Source: Clostridiales bacterium (lineage in GTDB: Bacteria; Bacillota; Clostridia; Lachnospirales; Lachnospiraceae). From it: a DNA stretch of 20,243 nt. The notes below the pieces were generated by a model that had not been told where the DNA came from, searched no databases, and worked only from the letters and a program-made list of their open reading frames with translations. How positions within the stretch are numbered: position 1 is the stretch's first letter; each line of letters begins with the position of its first letter. The DNA is taken from contig JAHZAR010000046.1 of assembly GCA_019423835.1 (NCBI GenBank), positions 1 through 20,243 on the forward strand, read 5' to 3'. Positions 7,154-13,179 of this stretch are shown in pieces. The position numbers and the translations under genes were made by a program.

Positions 7154-7314
7154 CAGGCATCCATCTCCCTGCCTGCCTGGACGGCCTCCACGAAGGTGCC
7201 ATGCATCTGCGACTGATAATTCATATCAAACAGGCAGAACCAGACCACTGCCAGAATCAGTACCAGGCAGATCAGCGCCAGGACAGCCCCTGCCTTTCCC
7301 TTAATAAAATTCAT
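7153..7314 (-). CDS. Small single-span membrane ORF heading the spoVA operon
   Basis: A 53-aa ORF that I do not recognise. It begins MNFIKGKAGAVLALICL, has one uninterrupted hydrophobic helix at about residues 8-29, then a short polar tail ending in AGREMDA. AAAGGATG lies about nine bases before the ATG. The stop codon overlaps the spoVAA start as TGATG, a coupling arrangement. It sits between a sigma-G consensus promoter (7356-7385) and spoVAA, with a leader of about 35 nt, so it should be made in the forespore as the first product of the operon. The Lys-rich N-terminus predicts N-in, C-out topology. It could be a small SpoVA accessory protein or only a translated leader. No such gene precedes spoVAA in B. 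subtilis as far as I know. Confidence 0.6.
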   Translation of the reverse strand: MNFIKGKAGAVLALICLVLILAVVWFCLFDMNYQSQMHGTFVEAVQAGREMDA

Positions 7315-7355
7315 ATTCTCACATCCTTTTGTATGATTTCAGTTTCTTTAACCGT

Positions 7356-7385
7356 TAGTATGGGAACAAAGACATTTTTTTATTC
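7356..7385 (-). promoter_or_regulatory. Sigma-G promoter of the spoVA operon
   Basis: On the minus strand GAATA (7381-7385) and CATACTA (7356-7362) are 18 bases apart. This fully fits the Bacillus sigma-G consensus as I know it (GNATR, 18 bases, CATnnTA). Transcription would begin near 7349. It separates the spoIIA-sigF operon from the later, forespore-specific spoVA genes. Confidence 0.82.
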
Positions 7386-7477
7386 AGTCTTTCTTTTTTA
7401 AGCCTGACGAAACTTTAGGGCTGCCTGAACCGGATGTGCTGAAACGAAATCCGCCGTACAGAAAAAGGGCCGGATAG

Positions 7478-8215
7478 TCAGTCCAGCCCAAATTCCTCTC
7501 TCATTTTTTTCAGTATCCGCTTTTCCATCCGTGACACCTGCACCTGGGATATGCCCATCTGTCCGGCGATTTTTGTCTGGGTCTGCCCGTAAAAATAGCG
7601 CCGGACAATCAGTTCACGCTCTTTCTCCCCGAGGGAGGCAAGCAGCTTCTTCAGCACCATCCGATCCAGAACCTCCTCATTTTCCCGGCTTTCCTGCGAA
7701 AGCCGATCCAGAAGGGAAAGGTTTGTTTCATCTCCGCCTGCCGGAGCGTAGAGTGATTCCACCTGAGCGCCTGCCTCCAGAGACGCTGCCACCTCCTCAC
7801 GGCTTGCTCCCACACTTCCGGCAATTTCCTCCAGCGTCGGCTCCCTTCCCAGGGCGTCAGTGAGCTTCTCTCTGGCAGCGCTTACCTTCATTCCCATCTC
7901 CTTTACCGAGCGGCTCACCTTGATCATTCCGTCGTCTCTCAGAAAACGCCTTATCTCCCCGGCAATCATCGGCACTGCATAGGTGGAAAACCGCACATCA
8001 TAGGAGGTGTCAAATTTGTCGATAGCCTTGATAAGACCGATGCTTCCAATCTGAAAGAGATCCTCCGTTTCACATCCTCTGCCTGCAAACCGCCGGACGA
8101 TGCTCCAGACCAGCCCCATATTTTCCTCTACCAGCCGATCTCTGGCTGTTTTATCTCCACTGTGAGCCAGCATAATCAGACGGATGGTTCCGTCTGTCTT
8201 TCCTGTCCCTTCCAT
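7478..8215 (-). CDS. sigF: RNA polymerase sigma-F factor
   Basis: A 245-aa group 3 sigma-70 factor. Region 2 covers about residues 28-95, with the core-binding DLFQIGSIGLIKAIDKFD (52-69) and -10-reading FSTYAVPMIAGEIRRFLRDDG (76-96). Region 3 (IKVSRSVKEMG, 98-108) and region 4 follow, with the helix-turn-helix QTQTKIAGQMGISQVQVSRMEKRIL at 211-235. Sigma-F is the first forespore-specific sigma factor and is held inactive by SpoIIAB. Length, gene order and the VSRSVKE motif identify it rather than sigma-G, which usually lies near spoIIGA/sigE. It begins four bases after spoIIAB with AGGTGAG just upstream. Confidence 0.97.
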   Translation of the reverse strand: MEGTGKTDGTIRLIMLAHSGDKTARDRLVEENMGLVWSIVRRFAGRGCETEDLFQIGSIGLIKAIDKFDTSYDVRFSTYAVPMIAGEIRRFLRDDGMIKVSRSVKEMGMKVSAAREKLTDALGREPTLEEIAGSVGASREEVAASLEAGAQVESLYAPAGGDETNLSLLDRLSQESRENEEVLDRMVLKKLLASLGEKERELIVRRYFYGQTQTKIAGQMGISQVQVSRMEKRILKKMREEFGLD

Positions 8216-8219
8216 AGTC

Positions 8220-8669
8220 TCACCTGCCGACTGTCTTTTTCAGCGTTACCGTGGTTCCCCTGCCGGGCTCCGATTCCACCTTCACCTCATCCATAAAGGC
8301 CTCCATAAAGGAAAATCCCATGCCGGAGCGTTCTCCGGAAAGGTCTGTGGTGTACATGGGTTCCATCGCCTTCTCTATGTCTGGAATTCCCACTCCGGAA
8401 TCCCTCACGATAACCGTGGCTTCCCGTCCGTCAATCCCTGTTTCTATGTAGATGGTCCCATTTCCTCCCTGATACCCGTGTATCACTGCATTGGTGACAG
8501 CCTCGGAGACAGCCGTCTTTATATCGTCCATCTCTTCCACAGTCGGATCCAGACGGCTCAGGAACACTGCCACCGCCACCCTGGCAAACTCCTCATTTTC
8601 CGAGCGGCTCTCAATCTCCATTTTCATCCACTCGGGACCTCTCCTCTTTTCTTCCATCACTTTCTGCAT
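8220..8669 (-). CDS. spoIIAB: Anti-sigma-F factor / serine kinase SpoIIAB
   Basis: A GHKL-type ATPase/kinase of 149 aa. The N-box DDIKTAVSEAVTNAVIHGY (48-66; Glu56, Asn60), G1 box DSGVGIPD (90-97) and G2 lid SGERSGMGFSFM (111-122) are intact. It binds sigma-F, and it phosphorylates SpoIIAA on serine. The start at 8667-8669 has AAAGGAG six bases away and overlaps spoIIAA by 13 bases. Alternatives are the ATG at 8655-8657, which overlaps the spoIIAA stop as TGATG, and the one at 8625-8627, which gives the usual family length of about 135 aa (MKMEIESRSENEEFARV). The first is best by ribosome binding site, the last by family length. Confidence 0.96.
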   Translation of the reverse strand: MQKVMEEKRRGPEWMKMEIESRSENEEFARVAVAVFLSRLDPTVEEMDDIKTAVSEAVTNAVIHGYQGGNGTIYIETGIDGREATVIVRDSGVGIPDIEKAMEPMYTTDLSGERSGMGFSFMEAFMDEVKVESEPGRGTTVTLKKTVGR

Positions 8670-9025
8670 GGCTCTCTCCTTTCCGGGCGCCCTTCCATGG
8701 CCGCCTCCTTCGTATCATATCCCTTCACAATCCCCGCAATTCCTCCTATAGCGAGAATTCTCTTTACCTGTCTTCCGGCTCCATAGTAAGCGACCGTCCC
8801 GGCGCTTCCCTTCATCTGCTTATATCGCCCAAGCAGCACGCCGATTCCGGAACTGTCCATGAACTCTGTCCTCGTAAAATCAAACACCAGTCTTGTAATA
8901 TAATTTTCTGCCAGCAGCAGATCCGTTTCATTTTTCAGAATTGTGCAGTTATGGTGATCGATCTCCCTCGGCAGATGGATCACCAGAATCTGCCCTGCCG
9001 CCTCGTATGTAAACTCCTGTCCCAC
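8657..9025 (-). CDS. spoIIAA: Anti-sigma-F factor antagonist SpoIIAA
   Basis: A 122-aa STAS-domain protein. The phosphorylation site Ser58 lies in MDSSGIGVLLGRYK, at the same residue number as in B. subtilis, and the LPREIDHHN segment (18-26) is typical. Unphosphorylated SpoIIAA pulls SpoIIAB off sigma-F after SpoIIE removes its phosphate. The start codon is GTG (9023-9025) with GGGGAG about six bases upstream. It is the first gene of spoIIAA-spoIIAB-sigF; there is no dacF before it. The C-terminus is slightly longer and more basic (GRPERREPCRK) than the family norm. Confidence 0.96.
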   Translation of the reverse strand: MGQEFTYEAAGQILVIHLPREIDHHNCTILKNETDLLLAENYITRLVFDFTRTEFMDSSGIGVLLGRYKQMKGSAGTVAYYGAGRQVKRILAIGGIAGIVKGYDTKEAAMEGRPERREPCRK

Positions 9026-9301
9026 CTCGTTCTCCCCTTTCTGTTTTCTTCCCTGTTCTGTCGTCTGTCTTTTTCTTCCCCCTGCAGGCTGTCCTGTGCA
9101 TCAGAAGCCCCTGTTTCAGTATTCCCTTTCTTTTCTGCGTTTATACACCGGGATAGAAGGTTCCGTCTGCGAAACTGCGCGCCGGTCGCCGCTGCAAAAC
9201 AGCCATTTCCATACATGCGGCTGCACATCCACAGTGAAGCGTTTTTTCCGATCGGGATCCGCATTTTATGCTTCAACGCAGCAGGTTCTTTTCTGCAGAA
9301 T
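9026..9301 (-). other. Upstream region of the spoIIA operon
   Basis: About 275 bp between the TPR-gene terminator and spoIIAA. In spore formers this operon is read by sigma-H and stimulated by Spo0A~P. I looked for sigma-H boxes (AGGA-type -35 and GAAT-type -10) and 0A boxes; only an isolated GGGAATAC occurs, with no partner at the right distance. A 134-residue open frame crosses the gap but overlaps spoIIAA and lacks protein-like composition. No promoter can be called. Confidence 0.4.
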
Positions 9302-9344
9302 AAAAAAGACACTGCAAAAGAAACCTTTTCTCTTACAGTGTCTT
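9302..9344 (-). terminator. Intrinsic terminator after the TPR gene
   Basis: AAGACACTG (9306-9314) pairs with CAGTGTCTT (9336-9344), with a partly self-complementary A/T-rich interior. On the minus strand the stem runs into TTTTTTA (9301-9307). It lies about 50 nt past the TPR-gene stop and insulates the spoIIA operon from the folC operon. Confidence 0.8.
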
Positions 9345-9396
9345 CATTTCCAATTATCTGCAGGTATCTGCCGCTCTCCGGCACGGCAGGCTGAGG

Positions 9397-10794
9397 CTAT
9401 TCGGCTCCTGCCTCTTCTCCGCTTTCTCCGGCGGCCTGAGTCTCGCCTGCCGCCGGCTGCTGCCCTGCAGCAGACTGAACGTAGGGCGCCAGCTCTGTCA
9501 GCTGGTTTCTGGCTTTTTCTGCGTACTCAGAATCTCCGTACTGGGTGCTTACCTGGGTGAAAAGCTCTACCGCCTTTGCAAAATCCTGCTTGGAGCGGTA
9601 AATCATTCCCATATTGAACAGCACGTTCGGATTGTCTGGCCGGATAGTCAGACAGGTATTGTAATAGTTCAGCGCGTCGTCCATCCTTCCGGCTGACCAC
9701 ATGGTATAGGCCAGATCCTCCAGTGTCTGGTAGCCGTTGGTTTCAATATCCTGCTTGATTCCATTGGCGATAGCCAGCACCTCCTCGTCCGTAAAGATAG
9801 ACGGGTTGAAGCCCGGATACAGGGTGACAGCTCCCGTCAGATCGTCATTCCGGTAGGCCTGAAGCATCTTCACGAGAATCGCATACTGATTTACCTGGCT
9901 GTCATTGCTGTTTAAGGCCTCGTCCAGCTTCTGCTCTGCCGTCTCCTTATCGCTCTGCGCCTGGGCCATCTGGCTGTTTAAGCTGTCAATCTCCTCATTG
10001 CGCTGGTTCAGCTTTTCCTCATAGCGCAGGATTTCCTGATTGTGCTCATTGTTCAGAGCCTTAATCCTGGTAGGCATGACGAGGAAAAAGATAACCATGG
10101 CACCCAGGGCAAGTCCGGCCACAATATTCAGGATCGACTGCCATCCCGTATTCTCCTTGTAGGACGGCGGGATAATCACATCGTCATCCTGCATCTTCTT
10201 GTGGGAAAACGCATTCTTCAGCTTCCTGCGCTCCACGTCTGCCCGTCCCGTCCTGGCCTTCACGATGGACATATACCAGGAGGCTCTGGGATTGTTTTTA
10301 TCAATCTTTAAAACCTTCATCAGGGATTTTCCCGCTTTTGTGTACGTTCCCCTGCTCATGTAGAGCACAGCCAGGAGCAGATGAGCCTTGATGAAGTTCG
10401 GATTGACTTCCACCACCTTTGTGAGCTGCAGAACAGCCAGATCGTCATCTCCGGCCTTCGCCTGAAGAAGAGCCTGATTATACCGTTTTACATTCTGGCT
10501 CACCACATCCAGGCGCTCCGGCTTTCTCTGAATCTGATCCAGGTAATAATCGGCCCGGTTGTCCTGCTCCTTAAAGTTCATGCTGATGACCCACTGCACC
10601 AGAGCGTCTGATACCTCTCCCATCTCATAGTAAATAAGGCCCAGCAGATTCCTGGCATCAATGTGGTACTTATTCAGCATCAGACATTTTTTTAAGGCCT
10701 CTGCAGCCCCCGTAAGGTCACGTATTTTCGCCCGCTCCAGCCCCACGTTGTAAAAACCGTTTGCAGCCAGGCGGATTTTCTTTAACTGATCCAT
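9397..10794 (-). CDS. Membrane-anchored TPR protein
   Basis: A 465-aa protein. Residues 10-185 carry tetratricopeptide repeats (for example ALKKCLMLNKYHIDARNLLGLIYYEMG and KVVEVNPNFIKAHLLLAVLYMSRG). A single membrane helix spans about 219-240 (SILNIVAGLALGAMVIFFLVM). A heptad-rich coiled coil runs from 245 to 295, and more TPRs lie at 354-432 (DDALNYYNTCLTIRPDNPNVLFNMGMIYR). The end (441-465) is a low-complexity Ala/Gly/Glu/Gln tail. With no signal peptide the N-terminal TPRs are likely cytoplasmic and the coiled coil and C-terminal TPRs outside, which would make it a bridge across the membrane. It starts five bases after a 53-aa ORF without a strong ribosome binding site, suggesting coupling, and is the last gene of the folC operon. 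The function is unknown; TPRs imply protein binding. Confidence 0.82.
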   Translation of the reverse strand: MDQLKKIRLAANGFYNVGLERAKIRDLTGAAEALKKCLMLNKYHIDARNLLGLIYYEMGEVSDALVQWVISMNFKEQDNRADYYLDQIQRKPERLDVVSQNVKRYNQALLQAKAGDDDLAVLQLTKVVEVNPNFIKAHLLLAVLYMSRGTYTKAGKSLMKVLKIDKNNPRASWYMSIVKARTGRADVERRKLKNAFSHKKMQDDDVIIPPSYKENTGWQSILNIVAGLALGAMVIFFLVMPTRIKALNNEHNQEILRYEEKLNQRNEEIDSLNSQMAQAQSDKETAEQKLDEALNSNDSQVNQYAILVKMLQAYRNDDLTGAVTLYPGFNPSIFTDEEVLAIANGIKQDIETNGYQTLEDLAYTMWSAGRMDDALNYYNTCLTIRPDNPNVLFNMGMIYRSKQDFAKAVELFTQVSTQYGDSEYAEKARNQLTELAPYVQSAAGQQPAAGETQAAGESGEEAGAE

Positions 10795-10799
10795 GCTTT

Positions 10800-10961
10800 T
10801 TACCGCTCTTTCACCTGTTTAAGTACTTCCATCACTATATCTGACATGTCTGTCAGATCGCTCTTTACGATCGCCTCCCCGATATCCTCCACCTCAAGGC
10901 TCGGCTGAAAGCGGCTGATTTCCTCATCAAAATCAATCATGGTTTCTCTATCCTTTGCCAC
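10800..10961 (-). CDS. Acidic 53-aa conserved-type small ORF between folC and TPR gene
   Basis: A GTG-initiated ORF (GTG at 10959-10961) with a near-perfect ribosome binding site, AAGGAGG, seven bases upstream. It overlaps the end of folC by 14 bases and stops five bases before the TPR gene. The product is soluble and acidic, with DFDEEISRFQPSLEVEDI at about 10-27 and a helical C-terminal part, SDIVMEVLKQVKER. I recognise no domain. The strong initiation site and its position linking two genes make it very likely to be translated; it may bind the downstream TPR protein or serve to couple its translation. Confidence 0.7.
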   Translation of the reverse strand: MAKDRETMIDFDEEISRFQPSLEVEDIGEAIVKSDLTDMSDIVMEVLKQVKER

Positions 10962-12318
10962 AATGGTTCCTCCTTATCACATCTTTTATTTCCCCAATCA
11001 GATACAGGGAGCCGGCACAGAATACCGTGTCCTCCTCCTGTTTCTCCTCAAGGGCTGTACAAAGCGCCTCTGCAGCGGAAGGCCTGACAAACAGCTCCGG
11101 CCCGTGTCCGCCAGCCTGCCTGACGGCTTCCCTGGCCGCCTCCTCCAGCCTGTGGATGTCAAGTCCCCGCCCATAGGTTACCTGAGTCAGAATCAGCACG
11201 TCCGGGGCAAACTCCCTTAAGAGGATCTCTGCCATCTCCCTGTACTCCTTGTCAGACGAGACAGCAAACAGAAGAATTTTCCTCTTTCCGGAAAGCTCTG
11301 AAGCCGCACGGGCAAAGGCGCGGATTCCTCCCTCATTGTGAGCGCCGTCCAGATACACTCCCGGCATGATCTCCTCCATCCGTCCTGGCCATATGGTCTT
11401 CTTCAGGCCCTGCCGGACAGCTGTTTCGGAAATTCCAAGGAGTTCTGCCGCCCGCACTGCCAGCATGGCATTGACTGCCTGATACTGAGCGGCAAAAGGA
11501 ATTTCCAGGGGCTCTTCTCCATTTTTCCTGATAAACAGATGTCCGTCTTTTAAGACAGCCTCAGAGAAGCTGTCTGTGCCCACGGCCTCTGCCGGACTGC
11601 CAAGTGCCTCTGCCCTGTCCCGGATCACCGCAGCTGCCGCCGGATCAGTACTGTCATAGACAACCGGCACGCCGGGCTTTATAATTCCGGCCTTCTCCCC
11701 TGCGATGAGCTCCACAGTATTTCCCAGATATTCCATGTGGTCAAGGCTTATGGAGGTGATCACGCAGAGAGCCGGCCTGTCCGCCGCATTCGTAGCGTCC
11801 AGGCGTCCTCCAAGCCCCGTCTCCACCACAGCCGTGAATCCTCTCCTGTTCTGCATCATAGCCGCAAACATCAGGAACAGGAACTCAAAATAGGTAGGAT
11901 GGGTGATCCCCAGACCCTGAAGCCTGTGAAGACCCTCCTTCACCCTGCAAAAAGCCTGAAGGAATTCGTTCTCCTCCGCCTGCACCCCGTCAAAGCAGAA
12001 TCTCTCCCTGACGCTGACCAGGTGCGGCGAGGTGAACACCGCCGTGTGCTCTCCCGCTTCCCTGAGAATGGAGGAAAGGAACGCACAGACGGAGCCCTTT
12101 CCGTTTGTTCCGGCCACATGGATCAGACGCACTCCATCGAGGGAAAGCCCCATGGCTTTCATCATAGCGCGTATATCATCAAGGCTGTGCTTTTCTCTGG
12201 AAAATTTCGGAATCCCGTCCAGATACTGCATTGCCTCTCTGCAGGCATCCGGGCTGCAGCCCTCCTCCCTGCCTGCCCCTGTCTTATTGTTCTCTGTCAT
12301 TTTATCATCATTTTTCAT
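10948..12318 (-). CDS. folC: Folylpolyglutamate synthase / dihydrofolate synthase
   Basis: A Mur-ligase-family enzyme that adds glutamate to (dihydro)pteroate or folates using ATP. Visible features are the P-loop HVAGTNGKGSV, the substrate/Mg region TSPHLVSVRERF, VVETGLGGRLDATNA, SISLDHMEYLGNT, EKAGIIKPGVPVV and the C-terminal-domain motif DGAHNEGG. The frame is open from 12357 (469 aa), but that ATG has no ribosome binding site. The ATG at 12316-12318 (456 aa) has GGAGG 15 bases upstream and overlaps the stop of a short leader ORF as ATGA, so I prefer it; another ATG lies six codons later. It heads an operon with a 53-aa ORF and a TPR protein. Confidence 0.95.
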   Translation of the reverse strand: MKNDDKMTENNKTGAGREEGCSPDACREAMQYLDGIPKFSREKHSLDDIRAMMKAMGLSLDGVRLIHVAGTNGKGSVCAFLSSILREAGEHTAVFTSPHLVSVRERFCFDGVQAEENEFLQAFCRVKEGLHRLQGLGITHPTYFEFLFLMFAAMMQNRRGFTAVVETGLGGRLDATNAADRPALCVITSISLDHMEYLGNTVELIAGEKAGIIKPGVPVVYDSTDPAAAAVIRDRAEALGSPAEAVGTDSFSEAVLKDGHLFIRKNGEEPLEIPFAAQYQAVNAMLAVRAAELLGISETAVRQGLKKTIWPGRMEEIMPGVYLDGAHNEGGIRAFARAASELSGKRKILLFAVSSDKEYREMAEILLREFAPDVLILTQVTYGRGLDIHRLEEAAREAVRQAGGHGPELFVRPSAAEALCTALEEKQEEDTVFCAGSLYLIGEIKDVIRRNHCGKG

Positions 12319-12392
12319 CTTGTCCCGTTCTGTCCTCCTTTGGCCCGGTCGGACCATGCTGAAACAGAATGCGCCGGAAGCAGGCCCTGCAA
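12315..12392 (-). CDS. Possible 25-codon leader ORF before folC
   Basis: A TTG codon (12390-12392) lies four bases after the strong site AGGAGGAGG and opens a 25-codon frame ending in TGA at 12315-12317, which overlaps the preferred folC ATG as ATGA. The peptide (LLPAHSVSAW in its first half) resembles nothing I know. It could pass ribosomes to folC, whose own ribosome binding site is poorly spaced, or the arrangement could be chance. Confidence 0.25.
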   Translation of the reverse strand: MQGLLPAHSVSAWSDRAKGGQNGTR

Positions 12393-12433
12393 AAAGCCTC
12401 CTCCTGCGATTTTACTCTTTTGTCCATCTCTCT

Positions 12434-12461
12434 ATTATAATATAAGACAGCCATTATGCAA
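12434..12461 (-). promoter_or_regulatory. Probable sigma-A promoter of the folC operon
   Basis: A perfect minus-strand TATAAT (12434-12439) lies 16 bases after TTGCAT (12456-12461), a weak -35. Transcription would start near 12427, about 110 nt before the preferred folC start. The surrounding bases are AT-rich, unlike the nearby coding DNA. Confidence 0.55.
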
Positions 12462-12534
12462 GAAGTTTATTTCGGTAAATTCTCCTGTTTCTCGACAGAA
12501 CAGCAGGAAACTATGCTCCTGTTTTGCCGCACAT

Positions 12535-12554
12535 AAAAAAGCGGGCAAACCCGC
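12535..12554 (-). terminator. Intrinsic terminator of the exporter operon
   Basis: GCGGG-CAAA-CCCGC (12541-12554) is followed on the minus strand by a TTTTTT run (12535-12540). It lies downstream of the exporter operon. The same T-run side also pairs over a longer range (12536-12548 with 12588-12600) around an inner CCCCTCA/TGAGGGG hairpin (12569-12586), and the outer partner supplies a T-run on the plus strand, so it could stop transcription from both sides. Confidence 0.7.
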
Positions 12555-12743
12555 CTCAGCTCCCCATCCCCCTCAGCCATGAGGGGCTTGCCTGCTTTTT
12601 CGCGCCGCCGCGCAGCTGCTTTAGGCAGCCTTTTTCCTCTGCGCGGCGTGTACATCCCGCCCGGCAGGGCTTTTTGTATCATGGGAAATTCTTCCGAATT
12701 TCCCATGATACAAAAAGAGCGCCTGCAGATATCTGCAGACGCC
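12535..12743. repeat. Cluster of four consecutive palindromes
   Basis: Between the exporter operon and folC there are four hairpins in a row with almost no spacing. The first is the nested terminator hairpin (12536-12600). The second is CGCCGCGCAG/CTGCGCGGCG (12606-12615 with 12639-12648) enclosing GCTGC/GCAGC. The third is a perfect 22-bp-arm inverted repeat (12670-12691 with 12696-12717, spacer TTCC; arms begin CTTTTTGTATCATGGG). The fourth is the 16-bp palindrome CTGCAGATATCTGCAG (12723-12738), which extends further with mismatches. Such a chain is more than terminators need and suggests a REP- or MITE-like element. No transposase gene or direct repeat marks its ends. Confidence 0.6.
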
Positions 12744-12780
12744 CTGACCTTCTTTGAGGGCTCATCTCCTCTCCGATGGT

Positions 12781-13179
12781 CTATCTGTCTTTCCATATAT
12801 CGATCACAGCCTGCACGATTCTTACAAACACATTCCAGATCCGCTGCAGGGGACCTTCCTCCGTCTGGGAAGCGGCTTCCAGATCTGCCGTGCTGCTCCC
12901 CAGAGCTTCCTCATCAATCTCGTCTGTTCTCAGCACAATCTGGATGCTGTGAGGCGACGGGTTCTTTCCGGACGTGAAGGATACCAGAGGTGTCTCCGGA
13001 TCCATGTTGAGAAAATTGTTTTCCTCCTCATATTTGTCAAGCTGTTCGTCCAGCGTATCCTTCATACTGCGGCCAGCCGATCTGACGTTCTTCAGGTTTT
13101 CAATTGCCGTCAGACGGTTTCCGAGGAGACTCTGCATTTCGGGGAGCGTTTGCCTTGCGCCGTTGCCCAGAGTATCTCC
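12781..13179 (-). pseudogene. C-terminal part of the coiled-coil exporter partner, in the +1 frame
   Basis: An open frame of about 132 codons from near 13179 to the stop at 12781, joined in the +1 sense to the 13100-15142 frame. It contains SMKDTLDEQLDKYEEENNFLNMDPETPLVSF, then SGKNPSPHSIQIVLRTDEI, an acidic stretch, and a C-terminal amphipathic helix (GPLQRIWNVFVRIVQAVIDIW). Neither the ATG at 13135-13137 nor later ones have a ribosome binding site, so independent translation is unlikely. The helix-rich composition continues that of the upstream protein. I read it as the displaced C-terminus of that protein (a real frameshift, a programmed shift or a base error). Joined, the product would be about 786 aa. 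Confidence 0.65.

Noticed and set aside
9120..9145. GGGAATAC upstream of spoIIAA as a sigma-H -10 box
   Set aside because: No AGGA-type -35 box lies at the needed distance, so the match is not enough.
8980..9384. 134-codon minus-strand frame between the TPR gene and spoIIAA
   Set aside because: It spans the TPR-gene terminator, overlaps spoIIAA in another frame, and lacks a convincing ribosome binding site or protein-like pattern.
11737..12582. 281-codon plus-strand open frame opposite folC
   Set aside because: It runs antisense to folC and through the folC promoter and hairpins, with no ribosome binding site or known motif.
12467..12796. 109-codon minus-strand frame across the palindrome cluster
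   Set aside because: It is made mostly of hairpin arms and the terminator and has no ribosome binding site.
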